Shown: positions 46,501 through 54,295 of the stretch, piece by piece | How the letters are laid out: each line of letters starts with the position of its first letter | How positions within the stretch are numbered: position 1 is the stretch's first letter | Source: Hymenobacter plasmatis | GTDB lineage: Bacteria; Bacteroidota; Bacteroidia; Cytophagales; Hymenobacteraceae | DNA: 64,000 nt | Direction: 5' to 3' | NCBI RefSeq assembly: GCF_020711255.1 | Contig: NZ_JAJFAW010000003.1 | Location: 203,517-267,516, forward strand | The notes under the pieces: generated by a model | Told to the model about the DNA's origin: nothing | Seen by the model: only the letters and a program-made list of their open reading frames with translations | Databases searched by the model: none | Made by a program: the position numbers and the translations under genes

Positions 46501-48466
46501 TGCCGCCAGTGGCCGGAGCGGTGCTGGTGAGCGGGGCGGGCGTGGTGCCGGCGCACACAGTTTGGTCGGCGGCGATGGTGCCGGCCGTCAGGGCGGGTAA
46601 GACTGTGATGGCTACCGAAGCAGTTTGGGTAGAGGTACAGTAAGGTCCGGAACGGTCAGGCAGAAGCAGTTGCACGCTCCGCCGGAAATAAGTAGTGCCG
46701 GCCGGCAGCGTTGCCGCTGGCTGGTAAGTTGGCCCGGTAGCCCCACCGATAGCCGTGAAGGTGGCGTTATCCGTTGACGATTCCCACTGGTAAACGAGCG
46801 GCAGGCCGGCATCGCCCGAAGCATTGGTAGCACTGGTAAGAAGGGCCGGCGCTTGTCCAGCGCACAACGTCTGAGGTGCCGCAATACTGCCCGGCTTGGG
46901 CAAGTCCGGCACCTGGATAAGGCCCGAGCTTTCGCGGCAAAAGCACTCGGTCGTGATGCGTAGCGTGACGGTGTAGTTGCCGGGCGTAGCGTAAACATGA
47001 ACGGGATTCTCATCGGCTGAGGTGGCACCATCGCCAAACGTCCAGGCATAGACCTTCTTATCAAAGTCAATGGGCGGGGCCTTGAATGCGATTTGCCGAC
47101 ACCCCGTTATCTGCGCACTAGGCCCCACGCGCAGCAGGGAGCTTTGGTTGAAGTTGACCAGGCCCAGGCCGCTCAGGCGGCCGCCCAATTTCAGGCTGTC
47201 TTCGGCGTAGCCCACCTTGGCCGCTACCGAGTCCGGGTAGGCAATGAAGCCCAGCGCGGGCTGGTTGTCGCGAGCCACGTAAATCTTGCCATCTGGTGCG
47301 GCCTGAAGCGAGCCCAGGTCGGCTGCGGTCTTGAGCGGAATGTCCTGCTTGGTAACCGGCCCTTTGCCGCTGATATCAAATTGCAGCAGCTTGGGCGGGT
47401 TGCGCACCGTGGCGTAGAGGTAGCTGCCGGGCGAAAACCCCACTCCGTAGTATTTGCCCGCGCCGCTGTCCACGATGTACGGCACCTGCGGGTTGACGCT
47501 AACCTGGCCCGAGCCGGTATCAAACCCGAACAGCTCAACGGTGCTGCTGCTGTCGCCCACCGCTTCGCTGTAGCGGGCCAAGGCCAGCCGCTGGCCATCG
47601 GGGGTCACCTTCATCTGGCCTTTGAAGCCTACGGGCGACTTGCTCGCCGCGTGCAGGCTGCCTACAGGTGTAATAATGGGAACAGGCTGCACACCGGCCA
47701 CCGTTACGCGGTAAGCCAGAAAGGCGTCGCCCCGGTTGTCATTGCCGGTTTTGGCATCGCCCCAGCCGTGCGTGATAACCCAGATATCGCAGCCGTTTTT
47801 ATGAAATACGCCCGTTAACTTCTCCGCCGTGCCGCGGGCTAGGGGCTTGTTTTTGGTGCTGTCGATGACGGTGCCCGGCCCACCACCGGCGGGAATCTCG
47901 ATTTCCGAATAGCTCAGGCCCACGGTGCTATTCAGGGTGAAGAGCAGGTAGCGCGTCGGTTGGCCCGGCTGCGTGATGCCCGGCTTCCTGATGGGCAGGG
48001 GGCCGTCGGTGGTGAAGCGGTTACCCGCCAGCCCCGTGCCGTTGGTCATCACGGTGCCGTCGCCGTTCCAAACGGTTTCGCCGTTGCTGTAAAAGAGAAT
48101 TTTGCCGTCCTTGTCCGACATCACCCCCGAGCCGGCGGGGGCATCCATCGCCCCATTGGTGAGCACCTTCGGCAGGGAGTCGGCCGAGGCCTGGTTGAAG
48201 TCCAGCCCCGCCTTAAAGCCGAAGTACCAGGTGTTGGCAAACTTCTCATCGGCTGCGCACTCCGGGGGCGGCGTGCCTTGCGCCAGCGCCGAAGTGGCCG
48301 CGCCGCTCAGCAGCAGGAGTAGCAGCGTGAGCAGCCAGCCCAACGCCGGCCGCACCCGCCCGGCCGGGCTCCGGCGAACCAGGCCAGCCGGCTGGCCGGG
48401 CTCAGATGCATGCAGGGAAGAAGCGCTGGTACTCGGTTGGGCAAGATGCGACAGCTCTGCGGGCAT
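43583..48466 (-). CDS. Giant SprB-like surface adhesin with CHU_C tail
   Basis: 1,627 residues. A hydrophobic signal (LGWLLTLLLLLLSGAATSAL then AQG) follows an unusually long charged N-region of about 40 residues. Residues about 65-460 are a propeller-like head (WYFGFKAGLDFNQ, KILFYSNGETVWNGDG, ISGKGPVTKQDIPLK). A PKD domain follows (YAWTFGDGATSADENPVHVY). Then come about eight Ig-like repeats of 92-94 residues, two more divergent Ig domains, a SprB-type module (DAGPDKEILAGTSVVLDG) and the CHU_C sorting domain (PNAFTPNGDGRDDTWQIEFI ... VFNRWGNRIF ... PVGTYYYVVV). Exported by T9SS type B and, with the adjacent SprF-type protein, probably a gliding or attachment adhesin. Confidence 0.92.
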   Translation of the reverse strand: MPAELSHLAQPSTSASSLHASEPGQPAGLVRRSPAGRVRPALGWLLTLLLLLLSGAATSALAQGTPPPECAADEKFANTWYFGFKAGLDFNQASADSLPKVLTNGAMDAPAGSGVMSDKDGKILFYSNGETVWNGDGTVMTNGTGLAGNRFTTDGPLPIRKPGITQPGQPTRYLLFTLNSTVGLSYSEIEIPAGGGPGTVIDSTKNKPLARGTAEKLTGVFHKNGCDIWVITHGWGDAKTGNDNRGDAFLAYRVTVAGVQPVPIITPVGSLHAASKSPVGFKGQMKVTPDGQRLALARYSEAVGDSSSTVELFGFDTGSGQVSVNPQVPYIVDSGAGKYYGVGFSPGSYLYATVRNPPKLLQFDISGKGPVTKQDIPLKTAADLGSLQAAPDGKIYVARDNQPALGFIAYPDSVAAKVGYAEDSLKLGGRLSGLGLVNFNQSSLLRVGPSAQITGCRQIAFKAPPIDFDKKVYAWTFGDGATSADENPVHVYATPGNYTVTLRITTECFCRESSGLIQVPDLPKPGSIAAPQTLCAGQAPALLTSATNASGDAGLPLVYQWESSTDNATFTAIGGATGPTYQPAATLPAGTTYFRRSVQLLLPDRSGPYCTSTQTASVAITVLPALTAGTIAADQTVCAGTTPAPLTSTAPATGGTGTFAYQWEASTDNITWTAISGATNDAFTPGPLSATTFFRRQVRSGTCTAPPSNVVTLTVVPALTAGSIGTSQTVCTGSSATPLTNETPATGGAGTIAYQWESSADNVNWTPIAGATGPTYAPGQLNATTYFRRRASSGNGCAPVLSNVVAITVLPTLTAGTIGADQTLCPGATPTPLTSTAGASGGSGSFSYQWESSPNNSSWTPIAGATSSTFAPGLLTATTYFRRSVTSGVCGPEYTPSVTLTVLPVLTAGSIAADQTICAGDTPASLTSATAPSGGTGKFVYQWESSPDNTTFTAIGVATSADYAPGPLAATTYFRRQVTSGTCGPEISAPVKVTVLPAVTAGSVAADQIVCPGVAPAPLSSTALASGGTGAFAYQWEASADNTNWSAIGGATSPTFAPGPLTATTYFRRRVTSGTCGPFSSNVVAITVLPALTAGTIAADQAICIGATPAPLSSTAGAGGGTGSFSYQWESSPNNSSWTAIPGATSPTFAPGPLSATTYFRRRVTSGLCGPEYSPSVAITVLPALTAGSIAANQDVCAGASPAPLTSTAGAGGGTGTFVYQWEASADSTNWGAISGATSPTFAPGPLSATTFFRRRVTSGTGTCSTQVSNAVAVRVQPIVTTGVTLAAPPVQCAGTALTFTAVPTNAGTAPTFRWLVNNVAVASGPTFTSSTLATGDVVRVELTPTVGLCSTGPAAASVTVTRTPTPLPTLAIAVQPGGPVCPGEPLTFSITSITEAGTGPTYQWQVNGNDVAGATNPVFTSTTLRDGQTVTLRLRTTNVCGQPVTAVSNGVAARILPPVDVDAGPDKEILAGTSVVLDGSADGNYPVTWTPTVGLSFPGNDRLHPIASPTVTTTYTITGGTGGCADSDQVTVTVRPPIRIPNAFTPNGDGRDDTWQIEFIEQFPDNTVSVFNRWGNRIFSANNYSRANEWRGDINGQPAPVGTYYYVVVTKGPLGRSYSGSITILY
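44640..46890 (-). repeat. Eight tandem Ig-like coding repeats of about 280 bp in the adhesin
   Basis: Each unit encodes a pattern such as AGSIAADQTICAGDTP followed by a Gly/Ser-rich turn, then YQWESSPDNTTF, GAT, TYFRR, SGTCG and ITVLPALT. Successive units are 276-283 bp apart. DNA identity between units is moderate, with several very similar (for example those near 44.9 and 45.1 kb), so unit number may vary by recombination. This is a coding repeat, not a CRISPR array. Confidence 0.85.
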
Positions 48467-48754
48467 AGTGGGGCGAGTAAGTGGGCAGGCAGGTAAGCGG
48501 GTGCTCGGAAAGAAAAGTGCCGCCCGCCGCCCTTACGAAACGGAGCCTAACGGCCAGCCTGCTACTGCTATAGCACTGCCAGCCGGGGCTGGTAAATCTA
48601 CGCACTGGCAGTCAGCTTTGTACAAGCCAATGCCCGAATAGTGATGAAGGTCAGCGCGAGTTGTCCGTTTGGGGGCAGCAGGGCCGGTTCAGCATCGTAA
48701 GTTGCTCCCTGTTCCCGTCGTTTTATCTGGTACCCAGTGGGTAAGGCCTGCCGC

Positions 48755-49255
48755 CTACAAATTGCCCGGCCACGGCCGCACCGGCAGGGGGTCGGGGCAC
48801 TGGTCCAGCAGTTGGGCTATGCTCAACCCCAGTCCGGGATGAACCAATTGAGCCGCTATTTCCGCCAGCGGCACCAGCGCAAAGCGCCGCTCGGCCAGCC
48901 GGGGGTGGGGTACCGCCAAGCCAGGTTGGGCTATTATTTCGGGGCCGTAGAGCAGGATGTCCACGTCGAGGGTGCGGCTGCCCCAGCGCTCGCGCCGCTC
49001 GCGGCCAGCGTGGCGTTCGGCGGCCAGGCATTGAGCCAGGAGCTGCTCGGCTGGCAGCTGCGTGCCGATGGCCAGCGCCTGGTTGAGAAAGGCCGGCTGG
49101 TCTTCGAGGCCCCAGGCCGCGGTTTCGTAGAGGGCAGAGGCGGCCAGGATGTCGCCCGCCGTGGCGGCCAGTTGCTCCCGCGCCTCCTGCAGCAGGGCGG
49201 CACGGTCGCCCAGGTTGCTGCCTAGTAGTAAATAAGCAGTTACCGGGGCACTCAC
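48755..49255 (-). CDS. folK: 2-amino-4-hydroxy-6-hydroxymethyldihydropteridine pyrophosphokinase
   Basis: 166 residues from GTG at 49255, overlapping the upstream hydrolase stop (GTGA), so translation is coupled. Folate-pathway enzyme transferring pyrophosphate from ATP to 6-hydroxymethyl-dihydropterin. Sequence: AYLLLGSNLGDR, LYETAAWGLEDQPAFLNQAL, ERRERWGSRTLDVDILLYG (the R-W-x-R-x-D-x-D-I-L metal/ATP site) and VPHPRLAERRFALVPLAEIA. Normal length. Confidence 0.95.
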   Translation of the reverse strand: MSAPVTAYLLLGSNLGDRAALLQEAREQLAATAGDILAASALYETAAWGLEDQPAFLNQALAIGTQLPAEQLLAQCLAAERHAGRERRERWGSRTLDVDILLYGPEIIAQPGLAVPHPRLAERRFALVPLAEIAAQLVHPGLGLSIAQLLDQCPDPLPVRPWPGNL

Positions 49256-50112
49256 TGCTGGCGCTGGAAAAACTCGGCGGTGCGCTCCGCTACGATGCGC
49301 GCCGGCTCGGGTAGGGTGGTTTCCGGCCAGGGGTGGGCGCCGCCAAACATGTGCATGGCGCCCGGCACTACCAGCAGCTCGGCGTCGGGCTTGAGTTGGT
49401 GCAGGGTGTGGGCGGCTTCCAGGGGCACGGTTTCGTCTTCGTCGCCGTGCACCACCAGTAGGGGCTGGCGCACGCGGCGGCGTACGTTGTGCTGAATGTC
49501 GAGCCGCGGGCGGTTGGCGATGTAGTCTTCCAGGATTTGGTAGTGCAGCGGCAGCTGCTGGCCGGTGCGCGAGTTGGGCACGTGCAGCACGCCGGCGCGC
49601 CGCCACTCATCGAGCACGGCCTGGGGCCAGCGCTGGTCGATGTCTGCAATGCCGGCCCAGGTGGCCAGGGCGCGCACGCGGCGGTCTTCGGCGGCTTTCA
49701 GCAGCACCAGCCCGCCACCCCGGCTGTGGCCCACCAGGAAAAAGCGGTGCAGGTCCATCTCGGCGGCAGGCACGGGCGTAGCGCCGGGCGAAAAAAGCGC
49801 GTCGATAACCTGCCCAATATCGTCGAGCTCGATACTGAAATTATTGCGCCCAAAAGCCTCCAAATCTTCCAGGTCGCCGGTGCCGCCCACCACGATGCCG
49901 TTGTGCGAGAGGTTCAGCTTTACGAAGACAAAGCCCCGCTCGGCAAAGAAATCGGCCAGCAGCGGAAAGTGGCCCCAGTCTTTAAACCCCTTGAAACCGT
50001 GCACGAAAAGCACCACCGGCTTGGGGTGCCCATCGGCCCGGTAGGTGGCGTCGGCCTCGAAAGCGCGGCCGTGGCCGTGGCCGCTGAGCAGGAAAGACGA
50101 ACGAGTGAGCAT
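49252..50112 (-). CDS. Alpha/beta hydrolase (dienelactone hydrolase-like)
   Basis: 286 residues from ATG at 50112; the long open frame beyond is the shadow of the polyprenyl synthase gene. Catalytic elements: the oxyanion HGFKGFKDW, nucleophile FLVGHSRGGGLVLL (GHSRGG), acid VVHGDEDETVPLEAA, and His in VPGAMHMFGG. No signal peptide, so cytosolic. Substrate unknown. A TACCTTCG box ends 4 nt before ATG, and folK overlaps its 3' end, so the pair forms an operon. Confidence 0.9.
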   Translation of the reverse strand: MLTRSSFLLSGHGHGRAFEADATYRADGHPKPVVLFVHGFKGFKDWGHFPLLADFFAERGFVFVKLNLSHNGIVVGGTGDLEDLEAFGRNNFSIELDDIGQVIDALFSPGATPVPAAEMDLHRFFLVGHSRGGGLVLLKAAEDRRVRALATWAGIADIDQRWPQAVLDEWRRAGVLHVPNSRTGQQLPLHYQILEDYIANRPRLDIQHNVRRRVRQPLLVVHGDEDETVPLEAAHTLHQLKPDAELLVVPGAMHMFGGAHPWPETTLPEPARIVAERTAEFFQRQQ

Positions 50113-50238
50113 GGCGCGAAGGTAGGGGCGAGGGCCAGCCGATTGGTCATTATTTCGGTTACAATCGGCAACGGCCCCGAAAGGTTCGGGACCGGCGGGC
50201 AGGGCTCTCCACGGTTCTGCCGTATCATTGTCGCCGCA

Positions 50239-51246
50239 ATGCCCCACACCTCCACTTTCTCCCTCGACCAGATTCAGGCCCCCATCGCGGCCGAAATGGA
50301 AGAGTTTGAGCACAAGTTCCGTCAGTCGATGCGCACCAAGGTGCTGCTGCTCGACAAGATAATGGGCTACATCGTGAAGCGCAAGGGCAAGCAAATCCGG
50401 CCGATGTTCGTGTTTCTCACGGCCCGCGCCGCCCGCCCCGAGCCCGCCACCGGCGACCCCTTGCCCGAAGCTTCCTTCCGCGGCGCCGCCCTTATTGAGC
50501 TGCTGCACACCGCCACCCTCGTGCACGACGACGTGGTAGACGAGAGCAATTACCGACGCGGTTTCTTTTCCATCAATGCCCTGTGGAAAAATAAAATTGC
50601 CGTGCTCGTCGGCGATTACCTGCTGTCGCGCGGTTTGCTGCTGGCGCTGGAAAACGACGACTACGACCTGCTGAAAATCGTGAGCAATGCCGTGCGCGAG
50701 CTGAGCGAAGGCGAGCTGCTGCAAATCGAAAAAGCCCGCAAACTCGACATCACCGAGGATATTTATTTCGACATCATCCGGCAGAAAACCGCGTCGCTTA
50801 TTGCCTCCTGCACGGCCGTGGGTGCCGCCTCCGTCGGGGCCGATAAAGAGGTGATTGAGCGCGCCCGGCTGTTCGGCGAAAAGGTGGGCATTGCCTTCCA
50901 AATCAAAGACGACTTGTTCGACTACGGCACCGCCGAAATAGGCAAGCCGGTGGGCATCGACATCAAGGAAAAGAAGATGACGCTGCCGCTGATTTATGCC
51001 CTGCAGCAGGCCAGCTGGCTGGAAAAGCGCCGCGTGATTTTCAACGTGAAAAACAACGATGGCCACCGCGACCGGGTGCAGCAGGTCATCGAATTCGTGA
51101 AGAAATCGGGCGGGCTCGATTACGCCATTGCCACCATGAAGCGGTACCGCGACGAGGCCCTCACCATTCTGCACACCTTTCCAGAGTCGCCCAGCCGCAC
51201 GTCGCTGGAGCAGCTGATTAACTACACGATAGAGCGAGAGAAATAG
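50239..51246 (+). CDS. Polyprenyl diphosphate synthase (all-trans, IspB-like)
   Basis: 335 residues from ATG at 50239. Both aspartate-rich motifs are seen: LVHDDVVDESNYRRG (first DDxxD) and FQIKDDLFDYGTAEIGKPVG (second), with GKQIRPMFVFLTARA upstream. It elongates farnesyl or geranylgeranyl diphosphate, most likely to make the menaquinone side chain; chain length cannot be read with certainty. The gene is divergent from the hydrolase with 126 bp between starts, and a 150-bp repeat follows it. Confidence 0.93.
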   Translation: MPHTSTFSLDQIQAPIAAEMEEFEHKFRQSMRTKVLLLDKIMGYIVKRKGKQIRPMFVFLTARAARPEPATGDPLPEASFRGAALIELLHTATLVHDDVVDESNYRRGFFSINALWKNKIAVLVGDYLLSRGLLLALENDDYDLLKIVSNAVRELSEGELLQIEKARKLDITEDIYFDIIRQKTASLIASCTAVGAASVGADKEVIERARLFGEKVGIAFQIKDDLFDYGTAEIGKPVGIDIKEKKMTLPLIYALQQASWLEKRRVIFNVKNNDGHRDRVQQVIEFVKKSGGLDYAIATMKRYRDEALTILHTFPESPSRTSLEQLINYTIEREK

Positions 51247-51270
51247 ACCACTGATTGCCCCGGAGGCGTT

Positions 51271-51422
51271 TGTCATTGCGAGCGCAGCGCGGCAATCCGT
51301 CCTGTCAACACCAGACATTTTCTAAAGCGACAAGCCCCGGTACTGCGCAGTACCGGGGCTTGTCGCATTTCAGGGTTGGTCGGGGAGAGAGGACGGATTG
51401 CCGCGCTGCGCTCGCAATGACA
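51271..51422. repeat. Nested palindrome: GTCATTGCGAGC repeat around a 40-bp perfect palindrome
   Basis: The outer arms 51271-51302 and 51391-51422 are perfect 32-bp inverted repeats, starting TGTCATTGCGAGCGCAGCGC. Between them 51327-51366 is perfectly self-complementary over 40 bp (GCGACAAGCCCCGGTACTGC and its complement) and may act as a terminator for the flanking convergent genes. The outer family is different from the GTCATGCAGAGC family. Confidence 0.93.
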
Positions 51423-51430
51423 GATGAGTT

Positions 51431-51727
51431 CTACTCCGAAACCTGGTAGCTCACGTGCTTAGCGTTGCTTACTTTAAACGTGACGCCGTCGAAGGTGCTA
51501 TCGACTTCCAGGGTATGGAGCATGCCGCAGGTGGGGCATTTTACTTCCTCAATCTCATGGTTGCTGGCGTGTTCCGGAGAATCGGCCAGGTCGTTGGGGG
51601 AGGGCACGCCGATGAGGTCGGTGAAGATTTCGGTGTGGCACTTAGAGCACTTAAACTTGAGGCCCACAGTGCGGCCTTGCAGGTCCTCGAGCGGGGCGGG
51701 CGAGTGGTCTTTTTGCTGAATCCACAT
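51431..51727 (-). CDS. Small zinc-ribbon protein of unknown function
   Basis: 98 residues from ATG at 51727; the longer frame to 51850 overlaps the P450 upstream region. Two Cys pairs (FKCSKCHTEIF and VKCPTCGMLHTLE) about 40 residues apart form a likely zinc ribbon, joined by the acidic linker EHASNHEIEE. The tail is VTFKVSNAKHVSYQVSE. Resembles predicted zinc-ribbon proteins but no family is recognised with certainty. Cytoplasmic. Divergent from the P450 gene. Confidence 0.7.
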   Translation of the reverse strand: MWIQQKDHSPAPLEDLQGRTVGLKFKCSKCHTEIFTDLIGVPSPNDLADSPEHASNHEIEEVKCPTCGMLHTLEVDSTFDGVTFKVSNAKHVSYQVSE

Positions 51728-51832
51728 AGGGTAAATGGTGTTTAGGGAACGTGATAAGATGCGGCCGGGCCAGTGCCCGCTTGGCTTTACGCGGCTGGTT
51801 TGAAAAAAGATGAGCTCACCCGTGTCGGTGGT

Positions 51833-51840
51833 TATTTTTG
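51833..51840 (+). promoter_or_regulatory. -7 box TATTTTTG of the P450 gene
   Basis: Exact TAnnTTTG match 30 bp before the P450 ATG; the -33 element is not evident. Confidence 0.5.
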
Positions 51841-51870
51841 GCGGCCGCATCTGGTTGCGGCCATAGCAGT

Positions 51871-53283
51871 ATGATGGGCGAAGTAGAAACCTTAGAAAAA
51901 GCAGCGGCTCCGTTTGCGTTGCCGCGGGTGCCGCGCTGGCGCTCCCTGCTGCGCTCGTTTGCGCTGGCCAAAGACCCGCTGCCGGTGCTCGATGCCACCC
52001 TGGCCCGCTACGGCGACACGGTTGAACTGTTTATCGGCGGCGTCGAGAAGAGCATCCTCACCCGCGACGCTGGCCTGACGCAGCATGTGCTGCAAAAGAA
52101 CAGCCGCAACTACGCCAAGTCGAAGTTTACCCAAGGCTTTTCGCGCTACGTGGGCCACGGCCTGCTCACCAACGACGGCGCCGACTGGCTGCGCCAGCGC
52201 CGGCTCATTCAGCCCGGGTTTCACCGGCAGCGGGTGGCCGGCCTCACGGGGCTGATGCAGGAAATAACGGCCGAAACGCTGGCGCCGCTGGTGGCCCAGG
52301 CGGCCGGTGGGGGAGGGGCGGTGGCCGTGCCCGTGCACGAGCTGATGACGCGGCTCACTTTCCGCATCATTGCCCGGTCGGTGTTCAGCACCAACTTTCC
52401 GGAAGCGGAACTCGACCGGCTGGCTCAACTCATTACCGAGATTCAGGCGTTTTTCGTGCGCTCCATCCGGCAGCCCTACCTCAAGCCCTGGTTTCGGCTA
52501 CAGGGCCGGTTCCGGTACCACGATGCGCTGTCGGCGGAGCTGCGCACGCTGCTGGGCCGCTACATTGCGCAGCGCCAGCAGGCCAACGCCCAGCCCAACG
52601 CCACCCCACCCGACGACCTGCTGCAGATGCTGCTCGACGTGCGCTACGAAGACACCGGCGAGCCCATGACGCCCGACCGCGTGCTCGACGAAGCCCTCAT
52701 TCTGCTCATTGCCGGCCACGAAACCAGCGCCAACGCCCTTACCTGGCTGCTCTACCTGCTGGCCCACCACCCCGAGGAAGCCGCCCACATCCGCGCCGAA
52801 TCGGAAGCCGTGCTGGCCGGCCGCAGCCCAACTTTCGACGACCTGCCGCGCCTGGGCCGCGCCCTCTACGCCGTGCAGGAAGCCATGCGCCTCTACCCGC
52901 CCGCCTGGATGGTAGACCGCGTGGCCCTGGCCGACGATAATTACCAGGGCCTGCACATTCCCAAAGGCACGCTGTTTTCGCTCTACTTCTACGGCCTGCA
53001 CCACGACGCGAAATATTGGGCTAACCCACAGGAGTTTCGGCCCGCGCGCTTTGCCCCGGGCCAGGCGCGCCCGTTGCAGCCCTTCGCCTACGTGCCCTTT
53101 GGCGGCGGGCCCCGCCTGTGCATCGGCATGCAGTTTGCGCTCACCGAAATGCAGCTCGTGACGCTGGCACTGCTGCGCCAGTTCGAGGTGGAGTGGGTAG
53201 AAGGCCAGGCCCCCGTAACCATGCAGCCGCTCATCACGCTACGGCCCAAAAACGATTTCCGGGTGCGGCTGCGCTTGCGGTAG
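51871..53283 (+). CDS. Cytochrome P450
   Basis: 470 residues from ATG at 51871 (a second ATG is adjacent). Canonical motifs: the I-helix oxygen-activation site LLIAGHETSANAL, the K-helix E-x-x-R in VQEAMRLYPPAW, and the haem loop PFGGGPRLCIGMQFALTEM with the Cys ligand. It has no N-terminal membrane anchor, so it is soluble. It resembles the CYP4/CYP102-like class of fatty-acid hydroxylases. No ferredoxin or reductase gene adjoins, so the redox partner must be elsewhere. Confidence 0.93.
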   Translation: MMGEVETLEKAAAPFALPRVPRWRSLLRSFALAKDPLPVLDATLARYGDTVELFIGGVEKSILTRDAGLTQHVLQKNSRNYAKSKFTQGFSRYVGHGLLTNDGADWLRQRRLIQPGFHRQRVAGLTGLMQEITAETLAPLVAQAAGGGGAVAVPVHELMTRLTFRIIARSVFSTNFPEAELDRLAQLITEIQAFFVRSIRQPYLKPWFRLQGRFRYHDALSAELRTLLGRYIAQRQQANAQPNATPPDDLLQMLLDVRYEDTGEPMTPDRVLDEALILLIAGHETSANALTWLLYLLAHHPEEAAHIRAESEAVLAGRSPTFDDLPRLGRALYAVQEAMRLYPPAWMVDRVALADDNYQGLHIPKGTLFSLYFYGLHHDAKYWANPQEFRPARFAPGQARPLQPFAYVPFGGGPRLCIGMQFALTEMQLVTLALLRQFEVEWVEGQAPVTMQPLITLRPKNDFRVRLRLR

Positions 53284-53301
53284 CCGGGCCGGAGGCTTGC
53301 G

Positions 53302-54159
53302 CTACTGGTAATGGTAGGTGAGCACCGGTGGGAAGGCGTGGGTGGCCACGGCCTCGGCGATGCTGGTGTGCAGGAGGTTGCCCAGGAGCGAGTGGGTGTG
53401 CGTGGGCATTACCACCAAGTCGGCGTGCACGTTTTGGGCGTATTCTTCGATGCCCTTGCTGGTGCGGGTGGCGCCTACCTCCACCGTTTTGCAATTGCTG
53501 AGGTGGTGCTGCCGGGCAAATTCCTGCATCTGCTGCTGTAGCCGGGCGGCCTCCTTTTCATCGCCCGTGCCCACATGCAGCAGGTGCAGCTCGGCGTTGG
53601 GGAAGAAGGCCTGCACGTGGCGCAGGCCGTCGAGGGCCCGGGCGGCTTCTTCCGAAAAGTCGGACGGAAACACAATGGTGCGGGCTTCAAACTGCGCGTG
53701 CTGGTGCTTGACCGTGAGCACCGGGCAGGGCGCCAGCCGAATCATGCGCTCGGTATTGGAGCTCCAGAATACGTGGGTCAAGTCGCCGTGCCGGCGGGCG
53801 CCCATCACCACCATGTCGATGTTGTGCCGCTGAATGGCCTTGAGGATGCTGTCGCCCACGGTGCCGATTTTGATGGAGTCCAGCACCGGCACGCCCGGTA
53901 CCCGCTGCCGGGCTTCGTCCCGGAGGCTCTGCATGCGGCGCTTGGTGGCCTCAATTAATCGTATCGGGAAGGTCTGGTTGAAGCTGTTGCCTCCCACTGG
54001 TCCCCCCACGGTGCTAAAACCGCCTCCGCCGTCCCCGAGGGCTTCCAGCACGTGCAGCAAAATCACGGTGCCCTGCGTGTGCTTTGCCAGCTGCAGGGCT
54101 ACCTCGTAGGCATAGTGCGCCTCGGGCGAGAAGTCGGTGGGAACCAGGAGGTTTTTCAT
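53302..54159 (-). CDS. Universal stress protein with two Usp domains
   Basis: 285 residues, two tandem Usp folds. Domain 1 (1-150): KNLLVPTDFSPEAHYAYEVA, DMVVMGARRHGDL, and a shortened nucleotide loop region SSNTERMIRLAPCPVLTV. Domain 2 (155-285): TIVFPSDFSEEAARALDGL, LVVMPTHTHSLLGNLL, and AEAVATHAFPPVLTY. The domain 2 G-2x-G-9x-G loop is degenerate, so ATP binding there is doubtful. Cytoplasmic, convergent with the P450 gene. Confidence 0.92.
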   Translation of the reverse strand: MKNLLVPTDFSPEAHYAYEVALQLAKHTQGTVILLHVLEALGDGGGGFSTVGGPVGGNSFNQTFPIRLIEATKRRMQSLRDEARQRVPGVPVLDSIKIGTVGDSILKAIQRHNIDMVVMGARRHGDLTHVFWSSNTERMIRLAPCPVLTVKHQHAQFEARTIVFPSDFSEEAARALDGLRHVQAFFPNAELHLLHVGTGDEKEAARLQQQMQEFARQHHLSNCKTVEVGATRTSKGIEEYAQNVHADLVVMPTHTHSLLGNLLHTSIAEAVATHAFPPVLTYHYQ

Positions 54160-54295
54160 GGCCAGAAAGAAGAAGGATAAATGAATTGCCCCACCCCAGC
54201 TACTGCCTAATTCCCCTATATAGGAAGGGGTATTGAAGCGGTAAGCTGCTGTGTAACGGTCAATTACAATTTACGTCTTCTTTTTGGCTTTTGGG

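Noticed and set aside
44640..46890. Regular repeats considered as a CRISPR array
   Set aside because: The period is about 280 bp, the units are coding and homologous throughout, and no cas genes are present.
48467..48754. 288-bp gap upstream of the adhesin searched for an RNA gene or ORF
   Set aside because: Nothing supported beyond being the probable promoter region of the adhesin and the 3' end of folK.
50113..51318. N-terminal extension of the hydrolase frame
   Set aside because: It is antisense to the polyprenyl synthase gene; the ATG at 50112 has a promoter box 4 nt upstream.
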